Below are positions 43,821 through 52,610 of a stretch of 58,172 nucleotides of DNA, one piece after another; positions within the stretch are counted from its first letter, which is position 1; each line of letters begins with the position of its first letter. The position numbers were made by a program, and so were the translations under genes. The notes under the pieces were generated by a model, which saw only the letters and a list, made by a program, of their open reading frames with translations, searched no databases and had not been told where the DNA came from. The DNA is from Phycisphaerae bacterium (lineage in GTDB: Bacteria > Planctomycetota > Phycisphaerae > SM23-33): positions 1 to 58,172 of the forward strand of contig PUND01000036.1 in NCBI GenBank assembly GCA_003551645.1. Direction: 5' to 3'.

Positions 43821-43973
43821 GGCTGCCACTCCCACTGAACGATTTATCTACCCGCAGCGTACACGACGGCGCCGAACTCCCGCAAGTCCCGGTTGGCATC
43901 AACGGTTCCTGATCGGCGACCCGGGGTATGTGCCGCCGCAAGGGTTCTGTCGGCTGCGGTCCGGGCGGGCGTG

Positions 43974-45065
43974 TCATCGTCTCCGCCGAGCGAGGACGGC
44001 CAGGGCGCCTGTCAAAAGGACGGCAAGTGATGTCGGTTCCGGAACGAAGGCCGCGGACGCCATCGCATCATCCAGTGACGCTTGGCTGCCGGTCCAGTTG
44101 GCCAGAACCAGCGCCAGGTCGGCGTTGCCGACCGTCCCGTCGCCGGTGAAATCGCCCGTCTCCCAGGTGTTTATGTTTTGCCCGAACGGATCCCAGTTCT
44201 GGACCAGTATGGCGAAGTCGTCAGCATCGACCTCACCGTCCCAGTTCGCGTCGCCGGGGACTATCGGATAATCCAGCACTATCCCGGCGATCCAATCGGA
44301 GTAGGAGCTTGCGCGCACAAACCACATGGTGTCCCCGAAGCGTGACTCGTCAACTCGCTCAACATAGGCGTTAAGCCCTGCGACCTTCCACACGCCATCA
44401 TCGTCGATGAACGCCCCTCCACCGGAGTCGGCATCGGCGATGCTCGCCTGGCCCTCTGCATCGTTGAAAACGGCGGCAATGGTATTGGATGTGTAGCTGC
44501 CCTGTGTCTTGGTTTCGGTCCTGCTGCTCTCGTTCCAGCCCCAAGAGGGATTGTCCAGTTCGGCATGGGCCCATTCGTAGCCAATAACGTTGACAGGGCC
44601 ACGTTTCACCTCCGCGCCGCGCACCATTCCCCAGCCGCCGATGATCACATTCTGGCCGACCTCATCGGTCCCAGTGTAAAGCGAAACATAATCGCTCAGG
44701 TTGGCCGGTTGGCCGCCTTCGGTCCAGAGCTTCGCCACCCTCAGGTCGGCCTGATCGTGCCTGTTTGTGTCGCCTACGATGAAGGTGGTCTCTACGCCGT
44801 CAATGACCAGTTTGATCGTCGCGCCGCTCTGCGCCCCCTGGTGTGCGGTGGTAATCACCTGGTTCGGGCCGACCACCACGCAGGAGCCGTTGCCCCAGGT
44901 GGGATTGATCCACGCTCCCAGGACGCTGTCCGGGGGCGTATCGAACGACGGGTCGTTGCCCTCGCTGTCCGGCCGAATGACAATAGCCGACGCGGGCGTC
45001 GTCGCCGACAGACATACGCCGGCCACCAAGACAGCCAGAAAGAGCAGGGAAATGAATCTTACCAT
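43974..45065 (-). CDS. Secreted trypsin-like serine protease with dockerin-like repeats and PEP-CTERM anchor
   Basis: A 363-residue exported protein, started after GGAGG. The signal peptide covers about 1-28. The protease part (about 40-275) has the His in TTAHQ, the Asp in HDQADLRVA and the Ser in DSGGGAF. Two dockerin-type calcium repeats follow (GDANWDGEVDADDFAILVQN and DFTGDGTVGNADLALVLANW at about 280-335). The C-terminus is a PEP-CTERM signal: VPEPTS, a hydrophobic helix and RRRR. It should be sorted by an exosortase, not visible here. A clear promoter lies upstream. Confidence 0.88.
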   Translation of the reverse strand: MVRFISLLFLAVLVAGVCLSATTPASAIVIRPDSEGNDPSFDTPPDSVLGAWINPTWGNGSCVVVGPNQVITTAHQGAQSGATIKLVIDGVETTFIVGDTNRHDQADLRVAKLWTEGGQPANLSDYVSLYTGTDEVGQNVIIGGWGMVRGAEVKRGPVNVIGYEWAHAELDNPSWGWNESSRTETKTQGSYTSNTIAAVFNDAEGQASIADADSGGGAFIDDDGVWKVAGLNAYVERVDESRFGDTMWFVRASSYSDWIAGIVLDYPIVPGDANWDGEVDADDFAILVQNWDPFGQNINTWETGDFTGDGTVGNADLALVLANWTGSQASLDDAMASAAFVPEPTSLAVLLTGALAVLARRRR

Positions 45066-45140
45066 GCACGGCCTCCAAACGTTCCGCGGCCAGACAGCCC
45101 ACCTTGCCGCACACAAACGCCTTCTCCAAGGCTGTAATCC

Positions 45141-45169
45141 ATTCTACCCGGCATCTGCGCATCCGACAA
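45141..45169 (-). promoter_or_regulatory. Promoter of the PEP-CTERM protease gene
   Basis: On the minus strand TTGTCG (45164-45169), 17 bases and TAGAAT (45141-45146), 75 bases before the start. Confidence 0.6.
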
Positions 45170-45212
45170 TGCCAATAAGCGCCGCCAGAGCGTGCGGAAG
45201 CGGCGCATGTTG

Positions 45213-45241
45213 TTGGCTTCGACGCCGCGGCCGGGTAATAT
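45213..45241 (+). promoter_or_regulatory. Promoter of the SIS isomerase gene
   Basis: TTGGCT (45213-45218), 17 bases and TAATAT (45236-45241), 24 bases before the ATG. It is divergent from the protease promoter. Confidence 0.6.
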
Positions 45242-45265
45242 GTTACGGTTCTTACGGACGGGACC

Positions 45266-45835
45266 ATGAAAGACGAAATCCGCAAGCGATTCGATGAGAA
45301 TATGACCGTCGTGCGGCTGGCCGGCGAGCACCTCGCCAGCCCGATAACCCAGGCGGTGGAGATGCTGGTTCAGGCCCTTCAACAGGACCGCTGCGTGCTT
45401 GTGTTCGGCAACGGCGGCTCGGCGGCCGATGCCCAGCACGTGGCCTGTGAGCTTGCCGGGCGGTTCTTCGTCGAGCGGAAGGCGCTTCGGGCGATGGCGC
45501 TTACGACGGACACGTCGATTCTGACGGCGGTGGCGAACGATTACGGCTTCGAGCGGGTCTTTGCCAGGCAGGTCGAGGCCTACGGCGCCGCCGGCGATGT
45601 GGCCATCGGCATCAGCACCTCGGGGCACTCGCAAAGCGTGGTGGCGGGGTTGCGGGCGGCTCGTGAGCTTGGGATGAAGACTGTGGCACTGACCGGGTCG
45701 GGAGGCGGCAAGTGCGCCGAGCTTGCGGATATCCTGCTGGACGTTCCGGCCCGGCTGACTCCGCGCGTGCAGGAGGCCCACGCGGTTATCTGCCACATCC
45801 TCTGCGAGTTCGTTGAGAAGGCCTTCGTGGAGTAG
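45266..45835 (+). CDS. gmhA: SIS-domain phosphoheptose isomerase (GmhA/DiaA type)
   Basis: A 189-residue cytoplasmic protein of the sedoheptulose-7-phosphate isomerase family, a step to ADP-heptose for lipopolysaccharide. Visible: LVFGNGGSAADAQHVACELAG with the GS loop, the TTDTSILTAVANDYG segment, ISTSGHSQSVV and the C-terminal helix with QEAHAVICHILCEFVE. The zinc-binding His and Glu positions are conserved. The DiaA replication protein has the same fold, so the assignment is not fully exclusive. Ends in TAG. Confidence 0.88.
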   Translation: MKDEIRKRFDENMTVVRLAGEHLASPITQAVEMLVQALQQDRCVLVFGNGGSAADAQHVACELAGRFFVERKALRAMALTTDTSILTAVANDYGFERVFARQVEAYGAAGDVAIGISTSGHSQSVVAGLRAARELGMKTVALTGSGGGKCAELADILLDVPARLTPRVQEAHAVICHILCEFVEKAFVE

Positions 45836-45945
45836 AAGGCGGCTGAACCGGCAACCCGGATAAACAGGCGGCCTGGTGGTCCGCCATGTGTGTCAGAGTT
45901 ATCCAGACGGTGCTGTGTCCTGTCACCGGCGGGATGTTCCGTAGC

Positions 45946-46899
45946 TCACTCGGCTTCGGCGGGCTGTTCGCTATCGTCCGGCCGCTCCCGAGGCGCCAGC
46001 GGCACGGTCAGGCCGATCGCCCTGCGTTGCTGCTCGGCATCTGCGTAAGCAACAACCACATCGAGATGCGTCGGCCTCGGCCCGTCGCCCGCAAGCATCA
46101 TGACGGCGAACCGTATCCGGGTCCACGGACCGGGCTGAACCTGAACTCTCGATACGGCCAGGGACGCCACCGATGCAGGGAAAAACTCAACCTCTTCCGG
46201 CGGCTCGCCTTCCCAGTTCAGGGTAAGTTCAAAAACGCCTGTTCTTTTGCCGGGCGGAATCCGGCCGGAGACATCCGCCCGGGCGACGGCGTCGGCCGCG
46301 GCGCCCGTAGCCGGAAGCCCCTCGCGCCATCGCGAGAACATCTCCTGATTCGCCGAGCGGGGTTCTTCCTCGACCGGCAGGGCGATCGCCAGTTCAGCGC
46401 TTCCCGGCAGACAGATGTCCTTGCAGGCAAGATAGTCCACATTCGCGACTATGCTAACAGGGTCGTCTGTGGGCAGCTCATCCGGGGCCTGTATCTCAAC
46501 GGCAAGCAAGACACTACCCTCGTAGCCGAACCCCACCAATTCGCCGGGCTGCTCGAACCTTTCCGGCACGGGCCACTGAACAGGTCCGACTTCAAAGCCC
46601 TCAGCCGCCTTGACGTCCAGTTTCGTCTCCAGACCGCCCTCGCCGGGATTGCGCCAGTAAACGTGCCAATCCTGCTCCATCCGCAGCAGGACGCCTACGG
46701 TGAACTTCTCCCCGGGGGCGACCGCGGCGGCGTCGGCGACGATCTCGGCTTCCACCGGCGCTTTCCGCGTGTCGGCCGACGAGTCGAACGGGCCAGAGGC
46801 GGAATCCAGCCCGTCCAAACCGCCAGTCGCCTGGACAGCCACGACCGCGATTGTGGCGAAGACGGCAAAGCTCAGGAGCGGCTTGCTGATGTTACTCAT
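45946..46899 (-). CDS. Orphan periplasmic DsbD N-terminal (alpha) domain protein
   Basis: A 317-residue exported protein. The hydrophobic segment at about 8-26 is a signal peptide or anchor. Residues about 50-185 match the DsbD alpha domain: WHVYWRNPGEGGLETKLDV, VGPVQWPVPERFEQPGELVG and the CxxxC active site in YLACKDICLPG. The remaining 130 residues repeat a similar beta-rich fold without cysteines. The membrane (beta) and thioredoxin (gamma) domains are absent and no ccdA-like gene lies beside it. It must therefore take electrons from a separately encoded partner, or be a carrier for cysteine or copper-protein repair. Confidence 0.8.
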   Translation of the reverse strand: MSNISKPLLSFAVFATIAVVAVQATGGLDGLDSASGPFDSSADTRKAPVEAEIVADAAAVAPGEKFTVGVLLRMEQDWHVYWRNPGEGGLETKLDVKAAEGFEVGPVQWPVPERFEQPGELVGFGYEGSVLLAVEIQAPDELPTDDPVSIVANVDYLACKDICLPGSAELAIALPVEEEPRSANQEMFSRWREGLPATGAAADAVARADVSGRIPPGKRTGVFELTLNWEGEPPEEVEFFPASVASLAVSRVQVQPGPWTRIRFAVMMLAGDGPRPTHLDVVVAYADAEQQRRAIGLTVPLAPRERPDDSEQPAEAE

Positions 46900-46973
46900 C
46901 GCTGGCCTCCCGGCCGGGGCGTTTCATCCGGCCATATGGCCATTCTAGCCCCGCGACCGGCCGGGAAGTCGGC

Positions 46974-49160
46974 TCAATCGACGCGATCGAACCTGGCCCA
47001 GACGGCCGATCGTTCCGGAAGATCGACAGCGATGGTACCGTCGGTGTCAATGAGGCGTCGCTCCAGCACATCCTCGCCGGCGGAATAGCAACGGTCGAAG
47101 ACCCGGAGCAGGGCGGGCCGGGCCGGTCCGTCGTTAAGCAGGAAGTAGTGGTCCGCCTTCGGGGCCGACAGGCGAAACGCCATCGGAGCGTCGCAGGTCC
47201 ATTTCGGCGGGGTATCGCCCACCGCAAGGTCGGCAAGGAGCTTTTCGACCAGTGAATTGCCCGGCCGGTGGCACATCCGTGCGGCGTCGAAGCCGACGAG
47301 CACGGCGCTTCCGCGGCCCAGTCGATGCTCTGTTATCGCGACCCGGCCGTCGTCGAAACGCCCAAGCACGCGGGCGTCGGTGGTTTCGATGTCGCCGAAA
47401 AACCCGTCAATTTCGATTTCCCCCAGCCGCACAGGGCTGGTCCGGGCATCGTGGGTGGCATCCACCCATGCCCCCAGCAGCGTCTCCAGCGGGCTGCCCG
47501 CGCCGGCGGTGTGGCACTTGCCCCAGCAGTCGGCGAAGCCGAACTGCACATCCACAATCAGTCGCCCGCCTTTGGCGACGTACTCCTGAAGATGCTCCAG
47601 TGTCTCCTGCGAGACGGCCCGCGCGTGCGGGACAAGCAGCGTCGGATAGGCGCAGGCGATGCCTTCGGCCAGCTCGGCCATGGTGACGTACTCGAACGGG
47701 ACTTTCGAGTCTATCAATGCCCTGGCGGCGCCGATGTATGCCCGCTGGGCCTGTGTTTTCGTCCCTCGGCTGAACTCGGTCGGCCCGTCGTGCAGGTCGT
47801 GGCGCTGCGGCTCCAGTGTAAGTATCGCGTCGGTGTCCCAGCTCTGGACCAGACCTACCCGCGGCTCGGCCGTCGCTTCCCAAAGCTCCCCGTGGTACCG
47901 TCGCATTCCCTCGGCGACCTTGCCGGCCTCCACCGCCCAGGGCGTGAGTTTGCCCGACAAGCTGGTAAGCCCGTATTCGCCGGCCTCCCAGCAGCCCGGC
48001 CGGGCGTTCCAGGTCCAGAAGGCGATATTCACGTTGCCGGCCGCAAGGTAGCTCAGCGCCATCCGCCGCATCAGACCCGCCGACATGCCCACACCGTATC
48101 CGCCGCTGTACTGCACCGGTCCGCCGGTGGTCTCGTACGCGCTTGTCCAGCCGCCCTTGAAATAGTCCCGCGTCATCTTCGCCTGCATGTAAACCGGGCG
48201 GTCCACCTCTCCGGCGACCTGTTCGAAGTGCCAAGACAGGTGGATGGAGGTAGTGTGCAGATCCGCAACCCTCGCCCGCGCGGCCGTGTCCCATGCCAGC
48301 TCGGCCGGATTGTAGAAGAGCTGGTGCGAGCCGACGGTTATTGGATGCTCCGGATCGTGCTTACGGATTATGGAAACCAACGCCCGGGAGCGTGCGATGG
48401 TCTTATCGGCGATGTATCGTAGCTTGTCGCGATGGGCGCCATAGACGTAATTGGCCCGATGCGCGCCGCTTATCTTGGCGGCCACGTCCGGTTCCGCCAC
48501 CAGCCAGGCATCCTCGAAGCTCGCGGCTATGAGTTCGCCGGTCTGGGGATAGATATTCCAGGCCGCGTCCAGTGCTTCGATAGTGCCGTGTTGCTGTCGC
48601 AGCCATTCGGCGAAGCGGCGGCGGTCGTAGTCGTTGTCCAGAGAGGCGGTGTCAGGGTCCGGCTCGCCCATCGTGCCCCAGGCGAACAGCGCCTCATGCT
48701 CGCGGTAACGTTCGCAGATGGGCGCGAAGTGCGTTTCCGCCAGGGAAAGTGACGCGGCGTCGTCCAGGTGAAGGCGGGCGTATTGCTCCGGCGTCAAACC
48801 GGCCCCTTCGCAGGCCGCCTGTGACGGCCTCCATCCCTCAACGTGCAGGATCACGCCGATTCCGGCCTCGGCGGCCGCGTCCATCCAGTCGTCGGTGCGG
48901 GCAAAATCGTAAGACCCCGGCGCCGTTTCCACCGGCTGGGCCGTGTGGAAGCGAACGATGTTGAACCCGAGTTCCCTCATCCGTTTCAGTTCGTGGACAA
49001 GCTCATCCCGGTCGTAGTCGCCCGGCCTCCAATATACGGCCCCGATGAACCACTTTTTCTCTGTGCGGAGTCGCTGCTGCATGGGGGAGTCGTTGAGTTT
49101 GTGATACGCCTCTTGTGCCGCCCTGAAATCTTCGGGGGCGATGCCGCGGTCGGGGTTCAT
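46974..49160 (-). CDS. Glycoside hydrolase, family 42-like (beta-galactosidase type)
   Basis: A 728-residue enzyme without signal peptide. The N-terminal (beta/alpha)8 barrel begins with FIGAVYWRPGDYDRDELVHE and has NIVRFHTAQPVE. The acid/base Glu is likely in AWGTMGEPDPD and the nucleophile Glu in SAYETTGGPVQYSG. The FWTWNARPGCWEAGEYGL segment and the later amidotransferase-like trimerisation domain (from about 430: ALIDSKVPFEYVTMAELAEG) are GH42 features. It hydrolyses beta-galactosides or related sugars in the cytoplasm; exact substrate is unknown. A TTGACA lies upstream (minus strand, near 49225) without a good -10. Confidence 0.82.
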   Translation of the reverse strand: MNPDRGIAPEDFRAAQEAYHKLNDSPMQQRLRTEKKWFIGAVYWRPGDYDRDELVHELKRMRELGFNIVRFHTAQPVETAPGSYDFARTDDWMDAAAEAGIGVILHVEGWRPSQAACEGAGLTPEQYARLHLDDAASLSLAETHFAPICERYREHEALFAWGTMGEPDPDTASLDNDYDRRRFAEWLRQQHGTIEALDAAWNIYPQTGELIAASFEDAWLVAEPDVAAKISGAHRANYVYGAHRDKLRYIADKTIARSRALVSIIRKHDPEHPITVGSHQLFYNPAELAWDTAARARVADLHTTSIHLSWHFEQVAGEVDRPVYMQAKMTRDYFKGGWTSAYETTGGPVQYSGGYGVGMSAGLMRRMALSYLAAGNVNIAFWTWNARPGCWEAGEYGLTSLSGKLTPWAVEAGKVAEGMRRYHGELWEATAEPRVGLVQSWDTDAILTLEPQRHDLHDGPTEFSRGTKTQAQRAYIGAARALIDSKVPFEYVTMAELAEGIACAYPTLLVPHARAVSQETLEHLQEYVAKGGRLIVDVQFGFADCWGKCHTAGAGSPLETLLGAWVDATHDARTSPVRLGEIEIDGFFGDIETTDARVLGRFDDGRVAITEHRLGRGSAVLVGFDAARMCHRPGNSLVEKLLADLAVGDTPPKWTCDAPMAFRLSAPKADHYFLLNDGPARPALLRVFDRCYSAGEDVLERRLIDTDGTIAVDLPERSAVWARFDRVD

Positions 49161-49654
49161 GCTCGTTCCTTATCTGTCGTTTTCGCTCGCTGGTATGACA
49201 AGGTTTTCCGATGGGCCGGCGTTTGTCAATCGTCCTGTACCGGTTCATCCCGAATTGGCCGCAGGCGCGGTCCGGCTAAGCAAGCGCTCTGCGCAGGGTT
49301 TAATGGTCAATCCATATCAGCCAGGAGTCAGGGGACTGGCGACCAGCGACCAGCGACCAGCGAACAGCAGTGCGATACAGAGACGCAGGGAAACTGAGAA
49401 GTGAAAACGACCTCTCTGAAGCCCTGGACCTCTTTGTCGAACAAAAGATCCGCATTCCGCAATCTTCTCAACAAGTCAACCAATCAGCCATCCCACCGTA
49501 TCCTCGTGTCTGCGACGGACTCGCCGGATGGCGGAAAAATACAAAAATCAGCCGATAAACCGACAGGTTCTGTACGCCGCCAGACAAGCCGCTATAATAG
49601 GAAGTTTTGCGAAGGTGAGCCGCCGGAGAAGCGGCGGGGGGCTTATGGCGGGAC
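49161..49654. repeat. Intergenic region with heptamer tandem repeat
   Basis: About 490 bases with no credible gene. Four tandem heptamers lie at 49341-49368 (GACCAGC three times, then GAACAGC). A TACAGAGACGCAGGG element (49375-49389) and an AAGTCAACCAATCAGCC run (about 49473-49490) follow. The same words occur in other intergenic regions of the window. The last part is presumably the leader of the ABC exporter gene. Confidence 0.65.
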
Positions 49655-51475
49655 GTGGTGAACGGCTCGAAGGTGATATCAGGCGTGAGTGGTTCGAAAA
49701 AGCATTCTTTGCGGAGGTATCTGGCGTACGCGGCGCCTTATAAGTGGTGGATAGTGCTGATGTGCGCCGGCGGCGTGGCCAAGTTCACGCTGCCGATGAT
49801 CCCGGCCGCGTTGAGCAGGACGATCGTTGATGATGTGGTCAACAATATCCGCGACCTCTCTACGCCCGAGAGGATGAACCTGCTGTGGTGGATCGCCGGT
49901 GGCATGCTGGCCGTGGCGGTGGCCGAGGGGGTGGCCATCTTCGTCCGCGGGTACTACACGGTGAAGGTCAGCTCGTCGGTGGCGTTCGACATCCGCCGCG
50001 ACCTGTGGCGGCACCTGCAGCGGCTGGAGCTGGGTTATCACCAGTCCCGTCCGACGGGTACGCTTCTGGCTCGGCTGATGAACGATATCGCCGTCAGTCA
50101 GCAGATGGTCCGCGGCGGTATCGGGAACGTGGTCATAGACTCCGGCAGCGGTGTCATCGCATTGATTGTCCTGCTGACCATATCCTGGGAGTTGACGCTG
50201 ATAGTCCTGGGCGTGATGCCGCTTTACGGCGTGCTGTATCGCAAGCTGAACCCGCGCCTTCGCCAGGCCAGCCACGACGTGCAGGAGCAGCGTTCGGTCA
50301 TGAGCGGTTCCGCCGTGGAGCGGCTTGACGGTATCGCGCTTATCCAGAGCTTCGCCCAGGAGCGGTCGGAGCAGAGGCATTTCCGCGAGCACGCCGGCGA
50401 GCTTCGCGGCCTCAGCATCCGCCGCGGACGGCTGCACCAGTTCATCAGCGCGATGAGCAACCTCATGGTGGGCCTGGGATCGGCCGGGGTATGGGTAGTG
50501 GGCGGATACCTGGCAGTCCGGGGGCGGCTTACGCCGGGGCAGATAATTCAGTTCACCGCCACCGCGGCGCTGCTGTATCTGCCGATCCGCAGGTTCAGCG
50601 AAATAAACAACGTCTACCAGATGTCGATAGCGGCGATCGACCGCGTGTTCGAGGTCTTCGACGATGTGCCGGCCGTCCAGGACAGGCCAGACGCCGAGCG
50701 CCGCACCATCGAACGGGGCGAGATAGAGTTCGATCGGGTCGGCTTCCGCTATGCCGAAGACAAGCCACTGGTGCTGGAGGATGTCTCGTTCCGCGTCGAG
50801 CCGGGTCAGCGCGTCGCTGTCGTCGGCGAAAGCGGGGCCGGCAAGAGCACGCTGGTGACGCTGATACCGCGGCTGTTCGACGTCACCGACGGCGCCCTCC
50901 GCATAGACGGCATCGACGTCCGCGACTACCGCATCCGCGACCTGAGGCGGCGCATCGGCATCGTCCTTCAGGATACCATCCTGTTTTCCGGGACTATTCG
51001 GGAGAACCTGCGTTACGGCAGAAAGGACGCCACCGAAGCCGAGATCGTCGAGGCCGCCGAGGTAGCCAACGCCCACCGGTTCATCTCCGAGCTTTCCGAC
51101 GGCTACGAGACCGAGATAGGCGAGCACGGCGTAAGCTTATCCGGCGGCCAGAGACAGCGTATCTCGCTGGCGCGGGCGATACTGCAGGACCCGAAGGTGC
51201 TCATCCTCGACGAGGCCACCAGCAGTCTGGACAGCGAGAGCGAGAACCTGATAGTCGAAGCGATGCAGCGGGTGATGGCCGGGCGGACCTCCCTGGTGAT
51301 AGCCCACCGTCTGAGCACCATCCTCGACGCCGACCGGATACTGGTCCTGCGGCAGGGGCGGCTGGTCGAGGACGGCCCGCACGAGGAGCTTCTGGCCCGG
51401 GACGGGGCGTACAAGCGTTTGTTCGAGCAGCAGTTCGGCCCGCTGCAGCGGATGCTGTCCGACGGCGGGCTGTAA
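49655..51475 (+). CDS. ABC exporter, fused permease-ATPase (MsbA-like)
   Basis: A 606-residue half-transporter. Six membrane helices lie in about 20-330, with the coupling helix region near LNPRLRQASHDVQEQRSVM. The ATPase domain (about 355-600) has Walker A VVGESGAGKST, the signature LSGGQRQR, Walker B VLILDEATSS and the H loop in VIAHRLSTI. It probably works as a homodimer exporting lipid or a hydrophobic compound. Start candidates are two adjacent GTG codons at 49655 and 49658. No neighbouring gene hints at the substrate. Confidence 0.93.
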   Translation: MVNGSKVISGVSGSKKHSLRRYLAYAAPYKWWIVLMCAGGVAKFTLPMIPAALSRTIVDDVVNNIRDLSTPERMNLLWWIAGGMLAVAVAEGVAIFVRGYYTVKVSSSVAFDIRRDLWRHLQRLELGYHQSRPTGTLLARLMNDIAVSQQMVRGGIGNVVIDSGSGVIALIVLLTISWELTLIVLGVMPLYGVLYRKLNPRLRQASHDVQEQRSVMSGSAVERLDGIALIQSFAQERSEQRHFREHAGELRGLSIRRGRLHQFISAMSNLMVGLGSAGVWVVGGYLAVRGRLTPGQIIQFTATAALLYLPIRRFSEINNVYQMSIAAIDRVFEVFDDVPAVQDRPDAERRTIERGEIEFDRVGFRYAEDKPLVLEDVSFRVEPGQRVAVVGESGAGKSTLVTLIPRLFDVTDGALRIDGIDVRDYRIRDLRRRIGIVLQDTILFSGTIRENLRYGRKDATEAEIVEAAEVANAHRFISELSDGYETEIGEHGVSLSGGQRQRISLARAILQDPKVLILDEATSSLDSESENLIVEAMQRVMAGRTSLVIAHRLSTILDADRILVLRQGRLVEDGPHEELLARDGAYKRLFEQQFGPLQRMLSDGGL

Positions 51476-51517
51476 ACGCGGCCGGCCATTCCGTCGAATT
51501 CCGGCGAATACCGCGGC

Positions 51518-52006
51518 TCAGGTCCCGGCCATCAGGTCCGTCAGCATCGTCACATGCCCAAGCTCTTCGCTGATGATGTGCTCGATTTTCTGTATATCTG
51601 CCGCCGACCGCATCATCTGCTTCATGCTCGTATAGAACGCGACGGACTCGTGCTCAAGGGCGATGGCCTTGCGGAGTATCTCCGGCATGCCCGCATCGGC
51701 GCCGATCTGCTCGGCAGGGTCTGACTCGAAGTCGAATATCCTGCCCTCTACCGCCGCCTGGAGGTACATCAGGCCTTCCTGGTCCTGCTCACCGGTTTCC
51801 GGGGAGCTTTCCGAGGGGTTCATTTCCTGCCGCATCGCCGCGAAGGTCCGCTCGTGTGAGGCCTCCATTTCCGCGAGGTACACGAGCGTCTGCCGGGCGG
51901 CTTCGTCGTTCACCTGCTCGGCGGCCTTGTTGTAGAAGCGGATGCCGTTGCGCTCGATCTGCTCGGCCATGTGATAGACTTCTTCGGCGTTGAAACTGAC
52001 ACTCAT
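51518..52006 (-). CDS. Ferritin-like diiron protein (rubrerythrin-type, no rubredoxin domain)
   Basis: A 162-residue four-helix protein of the COG1633 kind. The first half has AEQIERNGIRFYNKAA and LAEMEASHERTFAAM; the second has AIALEHESVAFYTSM and ISEELGHVTML, giving the usual E..E..E.H ligand pattern of a diiron site. The ATG overlaps the ferritin stop by four bases (ATGA), with GGAGAAGG upstream inside the ferritin gene, so the two are translationally coupled. A role in peroxide reduction or iron handling is inferred. Confidence 0.82.
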   Translation of the reverse strand: MSVSFNAEEVYHMAEQIERNGIRFYNKAAEQVNDEAARQTLVYLAEMEASHERTFAAMRQEMNPSESSPETGEQDQEGLMYLQAAVEGRIFDFESDPAEQIGADAGMPEILRKAIALEHESVAFYTSMKQMMRSAADIQKIEHIISEELGHVTMLTDLMAGT

Positions 52007-52512
52007 TCGCCGCCTTCTCCTTCCGTCTTGCGCGCGCCCAGTTTGGCGTCCATCATGAACAGGCCCTGGGGCGAATCCTTCAGTCGCAGAAGCTTCTGGA
52101 GTATCTCGTCGGCCGAGGCCTCCTCCTCGACCTGCTCCGTGACGAACCACTGAAGCATCGTCTCGGTGGCGTAATCGTTCTCGCCGCGGGCCAGCTCAAC
52201 CAGCTTGTGGATAAGCGAGGTAACCTTCTTCTCGTGTTCCAGCACATTCTCGAAGGCCGCCTGGGGCGACTTCCACTCTGTCTGCGGCGCTTCGATGGCG
52301 CCCAGCATGACGCGGCCGCCCCGCTCGTTGATATAGTCGAAGAACCGCATCGCGTGCGCGGTCTCCTCCTGGGCTTGTACGCGCATCCATGCGGCGAAGC
52401 CAGGCAGGTCTTCATCCTCGAACCACGCCGACATCGACAGGTACAGGTAGGCCGAGTAAAGCTCGGCGTTTATCTGTTCATTCAGTTCCGATAGCATCTT
52501 CTCGCTCAGCAT
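52003..52512 (-). CDS. ftnA: Non-haem ferritin
   Basis: A 169-residue ferritin that forms a 24-mer for iron storage. The ferroxidase ligands are visible: E in LNEQINAELYSAYLYL, E..H in QAQEETAHAMRFF, E in VLEHEKKV and E in TEQVEEEASA. The start is the ATG of MLSEKMLSELNEQ after AGGA. It is the first gene of the pair with the rubrerythrin-like protein. A TAGAAT (complement of 52567-52572) may be its -10. Confidence 0.95.
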   Translation of the reverse strand: MLSEKMLSELNEQINAELYSAYLYLSMSAWFEDEDLPGFAAWMRVQAQEETAHAMRFFDYINERGGRVMLGAIEAPQTEWKSPQAAFENVLEHEKKVTSLIHKLVELARGENDYATETMLQWFVTEQVEEEASADEILQKLLRLKDSPQGLFMMDAKLGARKTEGEGGE

Positions 52513-52610
52513 GTTTGCCGTCCTTTCCTGGCGCGGCTCGCCGAAACGGCGTCCGCTTCTGAGGTTATTCTAGCCGGCCGGTCGGCCAAGTCCACCGTAT
52601 CGTCGCGATC

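Noticed and set aside
49679-51127. Minus-strand frame of 482 codons inside the ABC exporter
   Set aside because: Shadow of a transporter with all ABC motifs; composition rich in His, Gln and Arg is typical of antisense translation.
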